This document shows positions 1 to 8,876 of a stretch of DNA of 63,863 bases, one piece after another. Positions within the stretch are counted from its first letter, which is position 1, and each line of letters starts with the position of its first letter. Source of the DNA: Rhodoplanes tepidamans (GTDB lineage Bacteria; Pseudomonadota; Alphaproteobacteria; Rhizobiales; Xanthobacteraceae); the NCBI RefSeq assembly GCF_030813915.1, contig NZ_JAUSUJ010000034.1, positions 1 to 63,863 on the forward strand. The letters are read 5' to 3'. The notes under the pieces were generated by a model that was not told where the DNA came from, searched no databases, and saw only the letters and a program-made list of their open reading frames with translations. The position numbers and the translations under genes were made by a program.

Positions 1-80
1 AGCGCCGAACCCGGAATCCAGCCGAGAACTCCGAGATTGTCGCTGGATTCCGGGTTCGCGGCTTCGCCGCGCCCCGGAAT
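1..80. repeat. REP-like intergenic repeat, family E
   Basis: Palindromic sequence built around 'ccgaacccggaatcca' and its inverted counterpart 'tggattccgggttcg', followed by 'cgcggcttcgccgcg'. The element starting near 63768 shares the same words ('gcgcagcgccgaacccgg', 'cattccgggg'). It lies downstream of the minus-strand scoAB genes and could act as a hairpin terminator, which is inference. Confidence 0.6.
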
Positions 81-109
81 GACGGCGAACGGATCTCCCG
101 GAAGCAGTA

Positions 110-781
110 TCAGGCGGCGGCCGCGGCGACGCCGAGATCCATCTCCGGCACGTCGCCCTTGATCACCAGCTTGGCCGAGGTCGCGGCGACGATCTGCTCG
201 ACCGTGACGCCCGGGGCGCGCTCGCGCAGCACCAGGCCCTCGTCGGTCGGCTCGATCACGGCGAGGTCGGTCACGATCAGGCTGATGCGGCGGATCGAGG
301 TGAGCGGCAGCGTGCATTTCGGCACGATCTTGGGCGCACCCTTGGCGGTGTGGTTCATGGCGACGATCACCCGGCGGGCGCCGGTGACGAGGTCCATGGC
401 GCCGCCCATGCCCGGCACCATCTTGCCCGGCACCACCCAGTTGGCGAGCAGGCCGTTCTCGTCGACCTCGAGCGCGCCCAGCACGGTGGCGTCGAGATGG
501 CCGCCGCGGATCAGGCCGAACGAGTAGGCGCTGTCGATGGTCGCCGCGCCCGGCACGGCCGAGACGGTGCCGCCGCCGGCGTCGGTGAGATCGGGATCGT
601 CCATCCCTTCCGGCGGCTTGGCGGCCAGCCCGACGATGCCGTTCTCCGACTCGAACAGCACGTTGGCGTGCTCGTCGATGTACCTGGCGACGCCGGTGGG
701 CAGGCCGATGCCGAGATTGACCAGGCTGTTCGGCTTCAGCTCGCGGGCGACCCGGCGCTGGATGATCTCTTCGGGTTTCAT
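110..781 (-). CDS. scoB: 3-oxoacid CoA-transferase, subunit B
   Basis: Beta subunit of a succinyl-CoA:3-ketoacid (acetoacetate) CoA-transferase, which activates acetoacetate by moving CoA from a donor acyl-CoA; cytoplasmic. The 223-residue product has the family's normal size. The segment FESENGIVG near residue 43 carries the glutamate that forms the covalent CoA-thioester intermediate, and the glycine-rich MVPGMGGAMD segment is typical of the beta subunit. It is translationally coupled to scoA: the scoA stop and this ATG share one base (TGATG). Together with bdhA and the GntP permease it makes a route for using 3-hydroxybutyrate or acetoacetate. The substrate could also be another short 3-oxoacid. 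Confidence 0.93.
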   Translation of the reverse strand: MKPEEIIQRRVARELKPNSLVNLGIGLPTGVARYIDEHANVLFESENGIVGLAAKPPEGMDDPDLTDAGGGTVSAVPGAATIDSAYSFGLIRGGHLDATVLGALEVDENGLLANWVVPGKMVPGMGGAMDLVTGARRVIVAMNHTAKGAPKIVPKCTLPLTSIRRISLIVTDLAVIEPTDEGLVLRERAPGVTVEQIVAATSAKLVIKGDVPEMDLGVAAAAA

Positions 782-1434
782 CAGGCGGCCCTCTCGATCA
801 GATAGTCGACCACGACGCCCGGCGTCTTGACGACGTCGGGCGAGATCATGCCGACGGGCAGGATCTCGCGCGGCTCGCAGATCACCGTCTGGGCGGCCAG
901 CGCCATGATCGGATTGAAGTTCGTCGCGGTCAGCTGATACTGGAGGTTGCCCGAATAGTCGGCCTGGTCGGCGGCGATCAGGGCGAAGTCGGCCTTCAGC
1001 GGCTTGGCGAGCAGCCACGTCTCGCCGTCGATCTCGACCGTCTGCTGGCCCTCGGCCGCGATGGTGCCGAGCCCGGTCTTGGTCAGCACGCCGCCGAGCC
1101 CGTAGCCGCCGGCCCGGATGCGCTCCACCAGCGTGCCCTGCGGCACCAGCTCGACCTCGATGTCGCCGGCGATCATCGCCTTCTGGGTCTCCGGATTGAG
1201 ACCGATGTGCGAGGCGATCAGCTTGGAGACGGCGCCGGCGCGGATCAGCTTGCCGATGTCGACGCCCGGCCGCGCCGTGTCGTTGGCGATCACGGTGAGG
1301 TTGCGCTTTCCGGACTGGGCCAGCGCGTCGAGCAGGCGGTGGGGAGAACCCACGCCCATGAAGCCGCCGATCATGAGGCGCGCGCCGTCGGGTACGAGCT
1401 TGGCCGCGTCTTCCGGTTTCAGGTGAGGTTTCAT
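781..1434 (-). CDS. scoA: 3-oxoacid CoA-transferase, subunit A
   Basis: Alpha subunit of the acetoacetate/3-oxoacid CoA-transferase (AtoD/ScoA family), which pairs with ScoB as a cytoplasmic heterotetramer. The product is 217 residues, close to E. coli AtoD. Near the N terminus GARLMIGGFMGVGSPHRL matches the glycine-rich CoA-binding segment of the family, and NFNPIMALAA lies near the C terminus. The ATG at 1434 is chosen because the family starts with a short helix (PEDAAKLV) at this point; a longer GTG-started reading adds residues unlike the family. It is the first gene of a two-gene minus-strand operon, transcribed away from the GntP permease. Confidence 0.93.
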   Translation of the reverse strand: MKPHLKPEDAAKLVPDGARLMIGGFMGVGSPHRLLDALAQSGKRNLTVIANDTARPGVDIGKLIRAGAVSKLIASHIGLNPETQKAMIAGDIEVELVPQGTLVERIRAGGYGLGGVLTKTGLGTIAAEGQQTVEIDGETWLLAKPLKADFALIAADQADYSGNLQYQLTATNFNPIMALAAQTVICEPREILPVGMISPDVVKTPGVVVDYLIERAA

Positions 1435-2056
1435 GAGGACACTCGTGGTTCGGTCGGCTGTCGGCGTGGCGCGCGACACGCAGGACCGGTTCGGAAGCAG
1501 ACGCGCGTCTTATGCGGCCCCGCCTCGACTGCCGCATCGGTAATACACCTATGTCGTAGACTTACGTCGCGGCGGCGACGCGCCGGGATTCTCTTGGGAG
1601 TCGAGCGAGGAGACGCTCCTCGCTCGCGCCGCGGACGGTCGGGACGGCCTCCGGCGCCGGAGAAAAAATGTCATCTTTGTCACAAAGTAGAAAAATTGCT
1701 CGCCCAGTCGCCATGCTCGCAACGACATTTCTTGCGGGCCGATCTGCACGGGACGATTTCGCTGTCCGCAACCAGCGTGTCCCGGGGCAGAGGACTGCTG
1801 GAAAAAACCAAGTCGTAGTCGTGCGTAATAGGCCTAATACCTAGCGGGTCGGGCGGTTTGACAAAAGTCAACGCTGCTACACATGGTCGCGCCTAGAGGC
1901 GGTTCCGTGCAGCTAGTCCTACCGTCCTTGGAACAATACAAAACAGGACGCTGCGCGCTAAGTAAAAGTCCCGCCAACGACAGTCGAGGCGCGCCAAGAT
2001 TCAGTAAATCCTCCGAGAGCGCCAGAACGTCCCCAATACCTTGGGAGTGCCTGCCC
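1435..2056. promoter_or_regulatory. Divergent control region between scoA and the GntP permease
   Basis: About 620 bases without a convincing gene and locally less GC-rich than the flanks. Two small perfect palindromes stand out: CTTTGT-c-ACAAAG at 1675-1687 and TTGAC-aaaa-GTCAA at 1858-1871. They are candidate operators for a regulator shared by the two transcripts; the regulator is not encoded in the window. The second palindrome also contains a TTGACA that could be a -35 box, but I find no well-spaced -10. Short open frames here are spurious. Confidence 0.4.
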
Positions 2057-3448
2057 ATGAGTTTTCTGATCTGTCTTGCTGCGCTCGGCTTCCTGATGTT
2101 CGTCGCCTATCGCGGCTACAGCGTGATTCTGTTCGCGCCCGTCGCCGCGATGGGCGCCGTGCTGCTGACCGATCCCGCCGCCGTCCCGCCGATCTTCACC
2201 GGCCTCTTCATGGAGCGCATGGTCGTCTTCGTGAAGCTGTACTTCCCGGTGTTCCTGCTCGGCGCCGTGTTCGGCAAGGTCATCGAGCTGTCCGGCTTCT
2301 CGCGCTCGATCGTCACCTCGGTCATCGGCCTGATCGGCCGCGAGCGGGCGATGGTCTCGATCGTGGCGGTGTGCTGCCTGCTCACCTATGGCGGCGTCTC
2401 GCTGTTCGTCGTGGTGTTCGCGGTCTATCCGTTCGCCGCCGAGATGTTCCGCCAGAGCGACATCCCGAAACGGCTGATTCCCGGCACCATCGCGCTCGGC
2501 GCCTTCACGGCGACCATGGATTCGTTCCCGGGCACGCCGCAGATCCAGAACATCATCCCGACCACCTTCTTCAAGACCACCACCTGGGCCGCCCCCATCC
2601 TCGGCACCTTCGGCGGCCTGTTCATCCTGGCCGTCGGCCTCCTGTATCTCGAGTGGCGCCGGCGCGCCGCCCAGAAGGCGGGCGAGGGCTACGGCACCGG
2701 CCACATCAACGAGCCGGAGCCGATCGGCTCCGACAAGCTGCCGAACCCGGTCATCGCGATGGCGCCGCTGCTTCTGGTGCTGGTGATGAACTTCATCTTC
2801 ACCGACCTGATCAAGCGCTTCTACCCGGCCACCGTCGAGGTCGCGCTGATCCCCGGCGGCTCCAAGGTCATCCAGCAGACCTCGTCGGTCGCCGCCATCT
2901 GGGCGGTCGAGGGGGCCCTGATCATCGGCATCGTGTTCGTCGTGATCTTCGGCTGGAAGGCGATCGCGTCGCGCTTCGCCGCCGGCAGCCAGCAGGCGGT
3001 CGCCGGCTCGCTGCTCGCCTCGCTCAACACCGCCTCCGAGTACGGCTTCGGTGCCGTCATCGCGGCGCTGCCGGGCTTCATCTTCATCCGCGACGCCCTG
3101 ACCGCGATCCCCAACCCGCTCGTCAACATCGCCATCTCGGTGACGGTGCTGGCCGGCATCACGGGCTCGGCGTCGGGCGGCATGTCGATCGCGCTGGCCG
3201 CCATGGCGGACCAGTTCGTCGCCATGGCCAACGCGGCCCACATCCCGCTGGAGGTGCTGCACCGGGTCGCCTCGATGGCGTCCGGCGGCATGGACACGCT
3301 GCCCCACAACGGCGCCGTGATCACGCTGCTCAACGTCACCGGCCTGACCCACCGGCAGTCCTACAAGGACATTTTCGCGATCACCTGCATCAAGACGAGC
3401 AGTGTCTTCGTGGTCATCGGGTTGTACTATCTGACCGGCCTCGTCTGA
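2057..3448 (+). CDS. GntP-family permease
   Basis: Inner-membrane secondary transporter of the gluconate:H+ symporter (GntP) family, 463 residues, almost entirely hydrophobic with about 12 predicted membrane segments. Characteristic stretches include TYGGVSLFVVVF and, near the C terminus, ASMASGGMDTLPHNGAVITL. The ATG at 2057 starts directly with a membrane helix (SFLICLAALGFLMFV) and has gggag about ten bases upstream; the reading frame is open further upstream but that extension is polar and unlike the family. Location between CoA-transferase and 3-hydroxybutyrate dehydrogenase suggests the substrate is 3-hydroxybutyrate or acetoacetate rather than gluconate. That is inference from context. 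Confidence 0.88.
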   Translation: MSFLICLAALGFLMFVAYRGYSVILFAPVAAMGAVLLTDPAAVPPIFTGLFMERMVVFVKLYFPVFLLGAVFGKVIELSGFSRSIVTSVIGLIGRERAMVSIVAVCCLLTYGGVSLFVVVFAVYPFAAEMFRQSDIPKRLIPGTIALGAFTATMDSFPGTPQIQNIIPTTFFKTTTWAAPILGTFGGLFILAVGLLYLEWRRRAAQKAGEGYGTGHINEPEPIGSDKLPNPVIAMAPLLLVLVMNFIFTDLIKRFYPATVEVALIPGGSKVIQQTSSVAAIWAVEGALIIGIVFVVIFGWKAIASRFAAGSQQAVAGSLLASLNTASEYGFGAVIAALPGFIFIRDALTAIPNPLVNIAISVTVLAGITGSASGGMSIALAAMADQFVAMANAAHIPLEVLHRVASMASGGMDTLPHNGAVITLLNVTGLTHRQSYKDIFAITCIKTSSVFVVIGLYYLTGLV

Positions 3449-3458
3449 GCCGCGAACC

Positions 3459-3490
3459 GCCGTGCGGCCCAGGCCGCACGGCTCTCTTCC
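3459..3490 (+). terminator. Possible hairpin terminator after the permease
   Basis: Perfect 11-bp inverted repeat GCCGTGCGGCC / GGCCGCACGGC separated by two bases, followed by the pyrimidine-rich 'tctcttcc', just after the permease stop. It may terminate or attenuate transcription before bdhA. Confidence 0.45.
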
Positions 3491-3587
3491 CGGTTCCGGT
3501 GCCGCGGCGCCCCTCGGCGGGCGGCGGCCGGGACGACCACGGAGCGGCGCGCCCCGCCCCCGTGCGCACAGGACCAAGGAGAGTTCC

Positions 3588-4370
3588 ATGTTGAAGGGTA
3601 AAGTCGCCGTCGTGACCGGCTCGACCAGCGGCATCGGCCTGGGCGTCGCCCGGGCGCTGGCCGCCAAGGGCGCCGACATCATGCTCAACGGCTTCGGCGA
3701 CCCCGCCGAGATCGAGAAGATCAAGACCGGCATCGCGAGCGAATTCGGCGTCAGGACCGCCTACAGCGGCGCCGACCTGTCCAAGCCGGCCGAGACCAAG
3801 GGCCTGATCGAGGCCGCCACCAGCGAGCTCGGCAAGGTCGACATCCTGGTCAACAATGCCGGCATCCAGGTGGTGTCGCCGGTGCAGGACTTCCCGGACG
3901 ACAAGTGGGAGCTCGTCCTCTCGATCAACCTGTCGGCCGCCTTCTACGCCATCAAGGCGGTGGTGCCGCAGATGCAGGCGCGCAACTGGGGCCGCATCAT
4001 CAACATCGCCTCGGTGCACGGCCTCGTCGCCTCGGTCAACAAGGCCGCCTACGTGTCGGCCAAGCACGGCCTCGTCGGCCTCACCAAGGTGGTGGCGCTG
4101 GAGAACGCCGAGACCGGCGTCACCTGCAACGCCATCTGCCCGGGCTGGGTGCTCACGCCCCTGGTGCAGAAGCAGATCGACGCCTGGGCCGAGCGCGAGA
4201 GCATCAGCAACGAGGAGGCGGGCCGCCGCCTGCTCACCGAGAAGCAGCCGTCCAAGCAGTTCGTCACGCCGGCGCAGCTCGGCGAGCTCGCCGTGTTCAT
4301 GTGCTCGGACGCCGCCTCGCAGCTGCGCGGCGCCGCCATCAACATGGACGGCGGCTGGTACGCGCAGTAA
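3588..4370 (+). CDS. bdhA: 3-hydroxybutyrate dehydrogenase
   Basis: NAD-dependent short-chain dehydrogenase converting (R)-3-hydroxybutyrate to acetoacetate in the cytoplasm; 260 residues, the standard BdhA length. The N-terminal cofactor motif TGSTSGIGLG, the NNAG motif and the active-site Ser with Tyr-x3-Lys (AAYVSAKHG) are intact. VLTPLVQKQI and the C-terminal GAAINMDGGWYAQ segment are specific to 3-hydroxybutyrate dehydrogenases. A strong aaggagag ribosome site precedes the ATG. It lies 140 bases after the GntP permease in the same direction, and the divergent scoAB would take its acetoacetate product to acetoacetyl-CoA. Confidence 0.94.
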   Translation: MLKGKVAVVTGSTSGIGLGVARALAAKGADIMLNGFGDPAEIEKIKTGIASEFGVRTAYSGADLSKPAETKGLIEAATSELGKVDILVNNAGIQVVSPVQDFPDDKWELVLSINLSAAFYAIKAVVPQMQARNWGRIINIASVHGLVASVNKAAYVSAKHGLVGLTKVVALENAETGVTCNAICPGWVLTPLVQKQIDAWAERESISNEEAGRRLLTEKQPSKQFVTPAQLGELAVFMCSDAASQLRGAAINMDGGWYAQ

Positions 4371-4401
4371 CGACGTCCTTCGTCAGGAGATGCGGCTGAC
4401 G

Positions 4402-4435
4402 ACGGCCGGGGTCGAAAGACCCCGGCCGTTCTGCT
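4402..4435 (+). terminator. Rho-independent-type terminator after bdhA
   Basis: Perfect 12-bp stem ACGGCCGGGGTC / GACCCCGGCCGT closed by a GAAA tetraloop, about 30 bases after the bdhA stop and followed by 'tctgctcg'. The U-tract is weak, as is common in GC-rich genomes. Confidence 0.65.
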
Positions 4436-4490
4436 CGTCCGGTGCTTCGCCCTGCCGACCAGGGCTTTCTCGCTGACTTCGCCCGCACCC

Positions 4491-4575
4491 CGCTCGTGCC
4501 CGCGCCGGCGGGCATCCAGGGACGGCATGTCGTGAGGCTTCCGGGCCCCCGCCGTCGCGGGGACGAACGGAAACG
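4491..4575. repeat. REP-like intergenic repeat, family A (copy 1)
   Basis: Carries 'gcatccaggga', a central inverted segment and 'gtcgcggggacgaacgg', matching the family A elements near 5931, 18851 and 37470. This copy is the most diverged. It lies between the convergent bdhA and DUF1254 genes. Confidence 0.55.
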
Positions 4576-4601
4576 GCCGAGTCGTCGCCGCCGAGAATGC
4601 G

Positions 4602-5150
4602 CTACGGCTGCGGCGTGCACTTCGCCGCCGAGACGGCGGCGGCGGCCATGGCGCGCAGGCCGGGCTCCGGCGACAGCGCCCGCACCACGATCAGGCCGGT
4701 TGGGGTCGGCGATTCGACGATCAGCCGGTCGGCCGCCGTGACGTCCTCCTCGGTCGGCAGCGCCTCGCGCTGCGCCGTGGTCATCAGGTCGAGCTCGATC
4801 ACCCGGCGGCCGGCGGCGCGGTCGTTGATGGCGTAATAGGCGACGCCGGTGCGGTTGTAGAAGGTCACCGAGGTGTAGGCCTGGCTCACCGGGGCGGTCA
4901 GCTTGATGGCGCCGGAGCCGAGGTCGTAGCGGCACACCGCCGCCGCGAAGGCCGGGTCCATGAACGGCACCGCCGCCTTCTCGGGGGTCGGCTCGGGCAG
5001 CAGGGTGAAGCTGTTCACCGGCGTCACCGGCTCGAGCCGGGCATAGGCGTCGCGGGTCGCCGCCCGGGGCAGCCACAGCACCGTGGTGAAGTGGACGATG
5101 CCGCCGAGGATCACCCCGGCGAGCAGCCACAGGAGCCAGCGGATCAGCAT
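4602..5150 (-). CDS. DUF1254-like membrane-anchored protein
   Basis: A 182-residue protein starting with a single membrane segment or uncleaved signal (RWLLWLLAGVILGGIVHFTTV) followed by a periplasmic domain. The body resembles the short rhizobial form of DUF1254 (RYDLGSGAIKLTAPV, SVTFYNRTGVAYYAIND). These proteins usually come as a pair with a DUF1214 protein, and here the DUF1214 gene lies 22 bases upstream in the same direction. The biochemical role of the pair is unknown; an envelope function is inferred from the anchors and from the neighbouring penicillin-binding protein. Confidence 0.8.
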   Translation of the reverse strand: MLIRWLLWLLAGVILGGIVHFTTVLWLPRAATRDAYARLEPVTPVNSFTLLPEPTPEKAAVPFMDPAFAAAVCRYDLGSGAIKLTAPVSQAYTSVTFYNRTGVAYYAINDRAAGRRVIELDLMTTAQREALPTEEDVTAADRLIVESPTPTGLIVVRALSPEPGLRAMAAAAVSAAKCTPQP

Positions 5151-5172
5151 CGGGGCCTCGCGGATCGCGTGC

Positions 5173-5754
5173 TCACGGGCAGGCCTCCGCCGCCACGATC
5201 GACGGCATCGGCGCCTCGCGCTCGGCCCGCGTGGCGATCCCGACCGGCGTGTCGTAGATGCGCAGGACCAGGAGGTAGCGCTCGACGCCGCCGGTGGGCA
5301 GCCAGTTGCCGGGGCGGGCGCGCGGCGCGATCACGATCTCGAACGAGCCGTCGCTGCGCCGCACCAGCTCCTGGCTGGTGAAGCCGTAGCGGCCGAGCGA
5401 GTTGGCGACCAGCGAGCCGTCCGGCCGGTAGAGCGTCAGGGTGAAGAAGCGCGCCTGCGGCGTGGTGCCGGTGACCCGGACGTCGCAGCGGCCGTCGAGC
5501 GGCCGGCCCTTGTCGTCGCCGCGCGCCGTGAAGGCGACGCCGTCGCCGAGCCCGACCGGCAGCAGCCCGCCGCGCGACACCGCGGCGCGCGCATAGGGGT
5601 CGATCTCGGCGCTGCCGGCGCGCGGATAGGCCGTCCAGGCGCCGAGCGTCACGGCCCCGAACGCCACCCCGCGGGTCAGCGCCAGCCAGGTCGAGCCGAG
5701 GCCGATCGCCGCCGCGACCATCAGGGACAGGAGAGCACCGATCAGCAGCCGCAC
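5173..5754 (-). CDS. DUF1214 domain protein
   Basis: A 193-residue protein with an N-terminal membrane segment (LLIGALLSLMVAAAIGLGS) and a periplasmic DUF1214 domain. Recognisable blocks are YARAAVSRGGLLPVG, ARFFTLTLYRPDGSLVAN, and PRPGNWLPTG-like wording near the C terminus (ARPGNWLPTGG). The GTG at 5754 gives a full membrane anchor; the next in-frame ATG at 5721 would truncate it. It forms a two-gene unit with the DUF1254 gene downstream. The function is not established. Confidence 0.8.
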   Translation of the reverse strand: MRLLIGALLSLMVAAAIGLGSTWLALTRGVAFGAVTLGAWTAYPRAGSAEIDPYARAAVSRGGLLPVGLGDGVAFTARGDDKGRPLDGRCDVRVTGTTPQARFFTLTLYRPDGSLVANSLGRYGFTSQELVRRSDGSFEIVIAPRARPGNWLPTGGVERYLLVLRIYDTPVGIATRAEREAPMPSIVAAEACP

Positions 5755-5930
5755 GGCCGCCTCCGCGTCTGGGATTCACGTTCGCGCCCAGAGGGACGTG
5801 AAAGGAAGCGCGACCCGCGTGGTATCGCCGCACGGCGCCCCGGGTCAAACAGCAAATCGACGACCCGGGAGCCGGGGCGTCCGCGGGCGCGGTCGGAGCG
5901 GTCGGCGCCGGCCTGGCCCCACTCTCCGCC

Positions 5931-6012
5931 CGGTCCCGGGCAAGCGGGACTCCAGAGCCGCACGCCGTGCGGCCCCTGGGTCCCCGCCTGCGCGGGGACG
6001 AGCGGAAACAGG
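5931..6012. repeat. REP-like intergenic repeat, family A (copy 2)
   Basis: Consists of 'cccgggcaagcgggactccag', a central hairpin 'agccgcacgccgtgcggcc', then 'ctgggtccccgcctgcgcggggacgagcgg'. It can fold as nested stem-loops and sits between the PBP stop and the DUF1214 start, both minus strand. Confidence 0.75.
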
Positions 6013-6040
6013 GACTGAGTCATCGCGATCGATGCGCGTT

Positions 6041-8353
6041 CTAGTCCCGCCGCACCGCCGGCAGGACCTTGTCGGCGGCCGCGGTTGCGCCGGGGATCGC
6101 GGGCGGGGCGGAGGTCTGGGGCCCGAGCTTCGGCGTGGTGGCGACCGCGGCGGCGCGCGCCGCCTCGTCCATCAGCCGCTCGATCCGCACCAGCGACTGG
6201 GCGCCCTTGCTGGACAGCATCGCCGGTCGCGGCACGTCGCTCGTCTCGGCGATGCGCGGGCCGATCTGGGCCGGGTTCGGCGGCAGGCCGGGGATGTTCT
6301 TCAGCTCGATGCCCTGGTGGGCGTATTCCATGATGGTGTGCCACACCATGGCCGGCATCGAGCCGCCGGTCATGCGGTTGAGCGGCGTGTAGTCGTCGTT
6401 GCCGAACCACACGCCGCAGACGAAGTTGCCCGTGTAGCCGACGAACCAGGCGTCCCGGTAGGCGTTGGTGGTGCCGGTCTTGCCGGCCGCCTTGATGCCG
6501 TTGAGCATGGCGCGCCGCGCCGTGCCCTCCTCGACCACCTTGTTCATCATGAAGGCCATGTCGGCGGCGACCCGCTCCGGCATCACTTGGCGCGGCTGCG
6601 GGCCGTCGCGGTCGAAGCGCCAGATGGTCTCGCCCATGCCGGTGCGCACCTCGAGGATGGCGTGTGCCCGCACCGCCCTGCCGGCGTTCGGGAAGGTCGC
6701 GTAGGCGACCGTGTGGTCGAGCACCGTCACCTCGGCGGCGCCGATCGGCAGCGACGGCGTGTCGGTGAGCGGCGTGCGCAGGCCCATGCTGCGGGCGAGC
6801 GCGACGATCTTGTTGCGGCCGGCCCGCGGGCTGCCCTTGCCGACGAAGTTGGCGAGCTTGACCGCGATCGTGTTGATCGAGCGCTTCAGCGCGTCGGTCA
6901 GCTGCATCGAGCCCGAATAGCCGCCCGAATAGTTCTTCGGGCACCAGTTGCCGACGCAGACCGGGCCGTCGACCACGATCGACTTCGGCGTCATGCCCTC
7001 GATCAGGGCGGCGGCGTAGACATAGGGCTTGAACGAGGAGCCGGGCTGGCGCAGCGCGTCGGTGGCGCGGTTGAATTGGCTCTCGCCGTAGTCGACGCCG
7101 CCGACGATCGCCCGCACGGCGCCCTCGTTGTCGGCCACCACGGTCGCCGCCTGGCGGGCCCGGTAGTCGCGGCCGTACTGCTTGATGGCGTTCTGGATGG
7201 CGTTGTCGGCGGTCTGCTGCAGGCCGACGTCGAGGGCGGTGCGCACCACGAAGGCGCGCTCGACGATCGACTTGGGCAGCGTGTCGACGAGCTTGCGCAT
7301 CTCGTCGAAGGCGTAGTCGAGATAGTAGTTGGGGGCGCTCTCGTCGCGCCGGTCGATGGTCTTGGCCGGGTTGCGGCGGGCGCCGAACACCTGGCCCTCG
7401 GTCATGAACCCGGCCTCGACCAGGTTGTCGAGCACCACGTTGGCGCGGGCGCGGGCGGCCGGCAGGTTGATGTGCGGGGCGAACTTGGTCGGCGCCTTGA
7501 ACAGGCCGGCCAGCATGGCCGCCTCCGGCAGCGTCACGTCGCGGGCCGACTTGCCGAAATAGTACTGGGCCGCGGCGTCGACCCCGTAGGTGCCGCCGCC
7601 CATGTAGGCGCGGTCGAGATAGAGCTTGAGGATCTCGTTCTTGGTCAGCCGGGTCTCCAGCCACAGCGCCAGGAACGCCTCCTTGACCTTGCGCTCGATG
7701 GTGCGCTCGTTCGACAGGAACAGGTTCTTGGCGAGCTGCTGGGAGAGCGACGAGCCGCCCTGGACGACGCCGCCGGCCCGCGCATTGGTGACCAGGGCCC
7801 GCATCGTGCCGGCGATGTCGATGCCGAAATGCTCGTAGAAGCGCCGGTCCTCGGTGGCCAGCACGGCCTTGATCAGGTGGTCCGGGAAGTCCTCGAGCGG
7901 GATCGAGTCGTTGTGCTTGATGCCGCGCGAGCCGACCTCGTTGCCGTAGCGGTCGAGGAAGACCACGGCCAGCTCGGACTTCTTCAGCCAGTCCTCGTCG
8001 GAGGTCTCCTGGAAGGCGGGAATCGCCAGCGCCAGCATCAGGACGAGGCCGACCAGGCCGAGGGTGAGCGCCTCCGAGGTCGGCTCGACCAGCAGCCAGC
8101 GCCGCCAGCCGCCGACATAGAAGCGGTCCATGAACACCACGAACCGCTCGAAGGCGTCGCGGGTCCAGCGGAAGCCCTTGAAGATCCCGAAGTCGAGGCG
8201 CGAATCGAGGTCGAGCAGGAAGCGCCGGAAGCGCTCCCACAGGGACACGTGCCGGTGGCGGTCGGGGTTGTCCTGGTTCAAAGCCGCTTCCCTCTCGCCG
8301 GACCCTCGATCCCCGCCGCCGCACGGGCCGGCGGCGCACGCGCCAGCCGGCAC
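6041..8353 (-). CDS. Class A penicillin-binding protein (PBP1A-type)
   Basis: Bifunctional peptidoglycan synthase at the inner membrane: a glycosyltransferase polymerises lipid II and a transpeptidase cross-links the strands. Up to 770 residues, with a cytoplasmic N terminus, a membrane segment around 95-113, the GT51 motif TEDRRFYEH (catalytic Glu about 168) and GGSSLSQQLAKN near 200. The transpeptidase motifs are SSFK (nucleophile Ser about 439), SIN (492-494) and KTGT (625-628), so both domains look active. The start is uncertain: the first 25 residues are unlike the family, and the TTG before NQDNPDRHRH (about 8280) or another nearby codon may be the real start. It is followed by a family A repeat. 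Confidence 0.9.
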   Translation of the reverse strand: MPAGACAAGPCGGGDRGSGEREAALNQDNPDRHRHVSLWERFRRFLLDLDSRLDFGIFKGFRWTRDAFERFVVFMDRFYVGGWRRWLLVEPTSEALTLGLVGLVLMLALAIPAFQETSDEDWLKKSELAVVFLDRYGNEVGSRGIKHNDSIPLEDFPDHLIKAVLATEDRRFYEHFGIDIAGTMRALVTNARAGGVVQGGSSLSQQLAKNLFLSNERTIERKVKEAFLALWLETRLTKNEILKLYLDRAYMGGGTYGVDAAAQYYFGKSARDVTLPEAAMLAGLFKAPTKFAPHINLPAARARANVVLDNLVEAGFMTEGQVFGARRNPAKTIDRRDESAPNYYLDYAFDEMRKLVDTLPKSIVERAFVVRTALDVGLQQTADNAIQNAIKQYGRDYRARQAATVVADNEGAVRAIVGGVDYGESQFNRATDALRQPGSSFKPYVYAAALIEGMTPKSIVVDGPVCVGNWCPKNYSGGYSGSMQLTDALKRSINTIAVKLANFVGKGSPRAGRNKIVALARSMGLRTPLTDTPSLPIGAAEVTVLDHTVAYATFPNAGRAVRAHAILEVRTGMGETIWRFDRDGPQPRQVMPERVAADMAFMMNKVVEEGTARRAMLNGIKAAGKTGTTNAYRDAWFVGYTGNFVCGVWFGNDDYTPLNRMTGGSMPAMVWHTIMEYAHQGIELKNIPGLPPNPAQIGPRIAETSDVPRPAMLSSKGAQSLVRIERLMDEAARAAAVATTPKLGPQTSAPPAIPGATAAADKVLPAVRRD

Positions 8354-8567
8354 CGCCCGGGTCGGGCGAACCCGGCGGAACCGACACGCGACGCGGAACA
8401 GTTCCGTTTATCCGATGCGCCCGGGCGGGCCAATGGCGCGCAAGTCACAAAGCGCAGGAATTATGGGAGGAGTATGGCCGGGCCGGCGGCGCCGGCCGGG
8501 CCGCGCGAGGCCCCGACGGGGCCCCGGACGGGCGGGCGGGAGCCGCCCCGGGCGGTCAGGAGGGCGG

Positions 8568-8876
8568 TCAGTACAGGGTGCGCACCGGCGGGCCGTAGAC
8601 CATCCACTTGCGCGGGTCGTAGCCCTTGGGGAAGTGGCACTTGAACGACACGTAGTCGCCGTAGCGGCGGTGCACCGAGGTGATCTGGGCGGCCTTGTTC
8701 CACTGGGCGCAGTGCGCGGCGGCGATGTCGCGGTAGACATGGGCGATCGCCGGCGACCAGGCGATGATGCCGCCGGTGTCGTTGCCCTCGAACGGGCGGA
8801 CGTCGAGAAAGCCGGCGGCTGCCGGGGCGGCCGCGAACGGCACCAGCAGCAGGGCGGCGAGCAGGCCTTTGCGCAT
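8568..8876 (-). CDS. Small secreted protein of unknown function
   Basis: A 102-residue product with a clear signal peptide (RKGLLAALLLVPFAAAPAAA, cleavage likely before GFLDV). The mature part is about 80 residues, Trp/Tyr/His-rich, with two cysteines (AHCAQW and FKCHFP) that could form one disulfide in the periplasm. I do not recognise a family. Residue conservation-like features (charged/aromatic segments RRYGDYVSFKC, PRKWMVYGP) and the signal peptide support a real gene. It is monocistronic, upstream of the PBP gene with a 214-base gap. Confidence 0.65.
   Translation of the reverse strand: MRKGLLAALLLVPFAAAPAAAGFLDVRPFEGNDTGGIIAWSPAIAHVYRDIAAAHCAQWNKAAQITSVHRRYGDYVSFKCHFPKGYDPRKWMVYGPPVRTLY

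Noticed and set aside
1549-1871. Several 60-70-residue frames in the scoA-gntP gap
   Set aside because: No ribosome sites, no domain, overlapping on both strands; better explained as regulatory DNA.
1958-3733. A 591-residue minus-strand open frame opposite the GntP permease
   Set aside because: Antisense low-complexity sequence; the plus strand is a clear multi-helix permease.
5798-8644. A 948-residue open frame on the plus strand opposite the penicillin-binding protein
   Set aside because: Its translation is low-complexity Arg/Ala/Gly/His with no domain; it is a mirror frame created by very high GC. The opposite strand has all PBP motifs.
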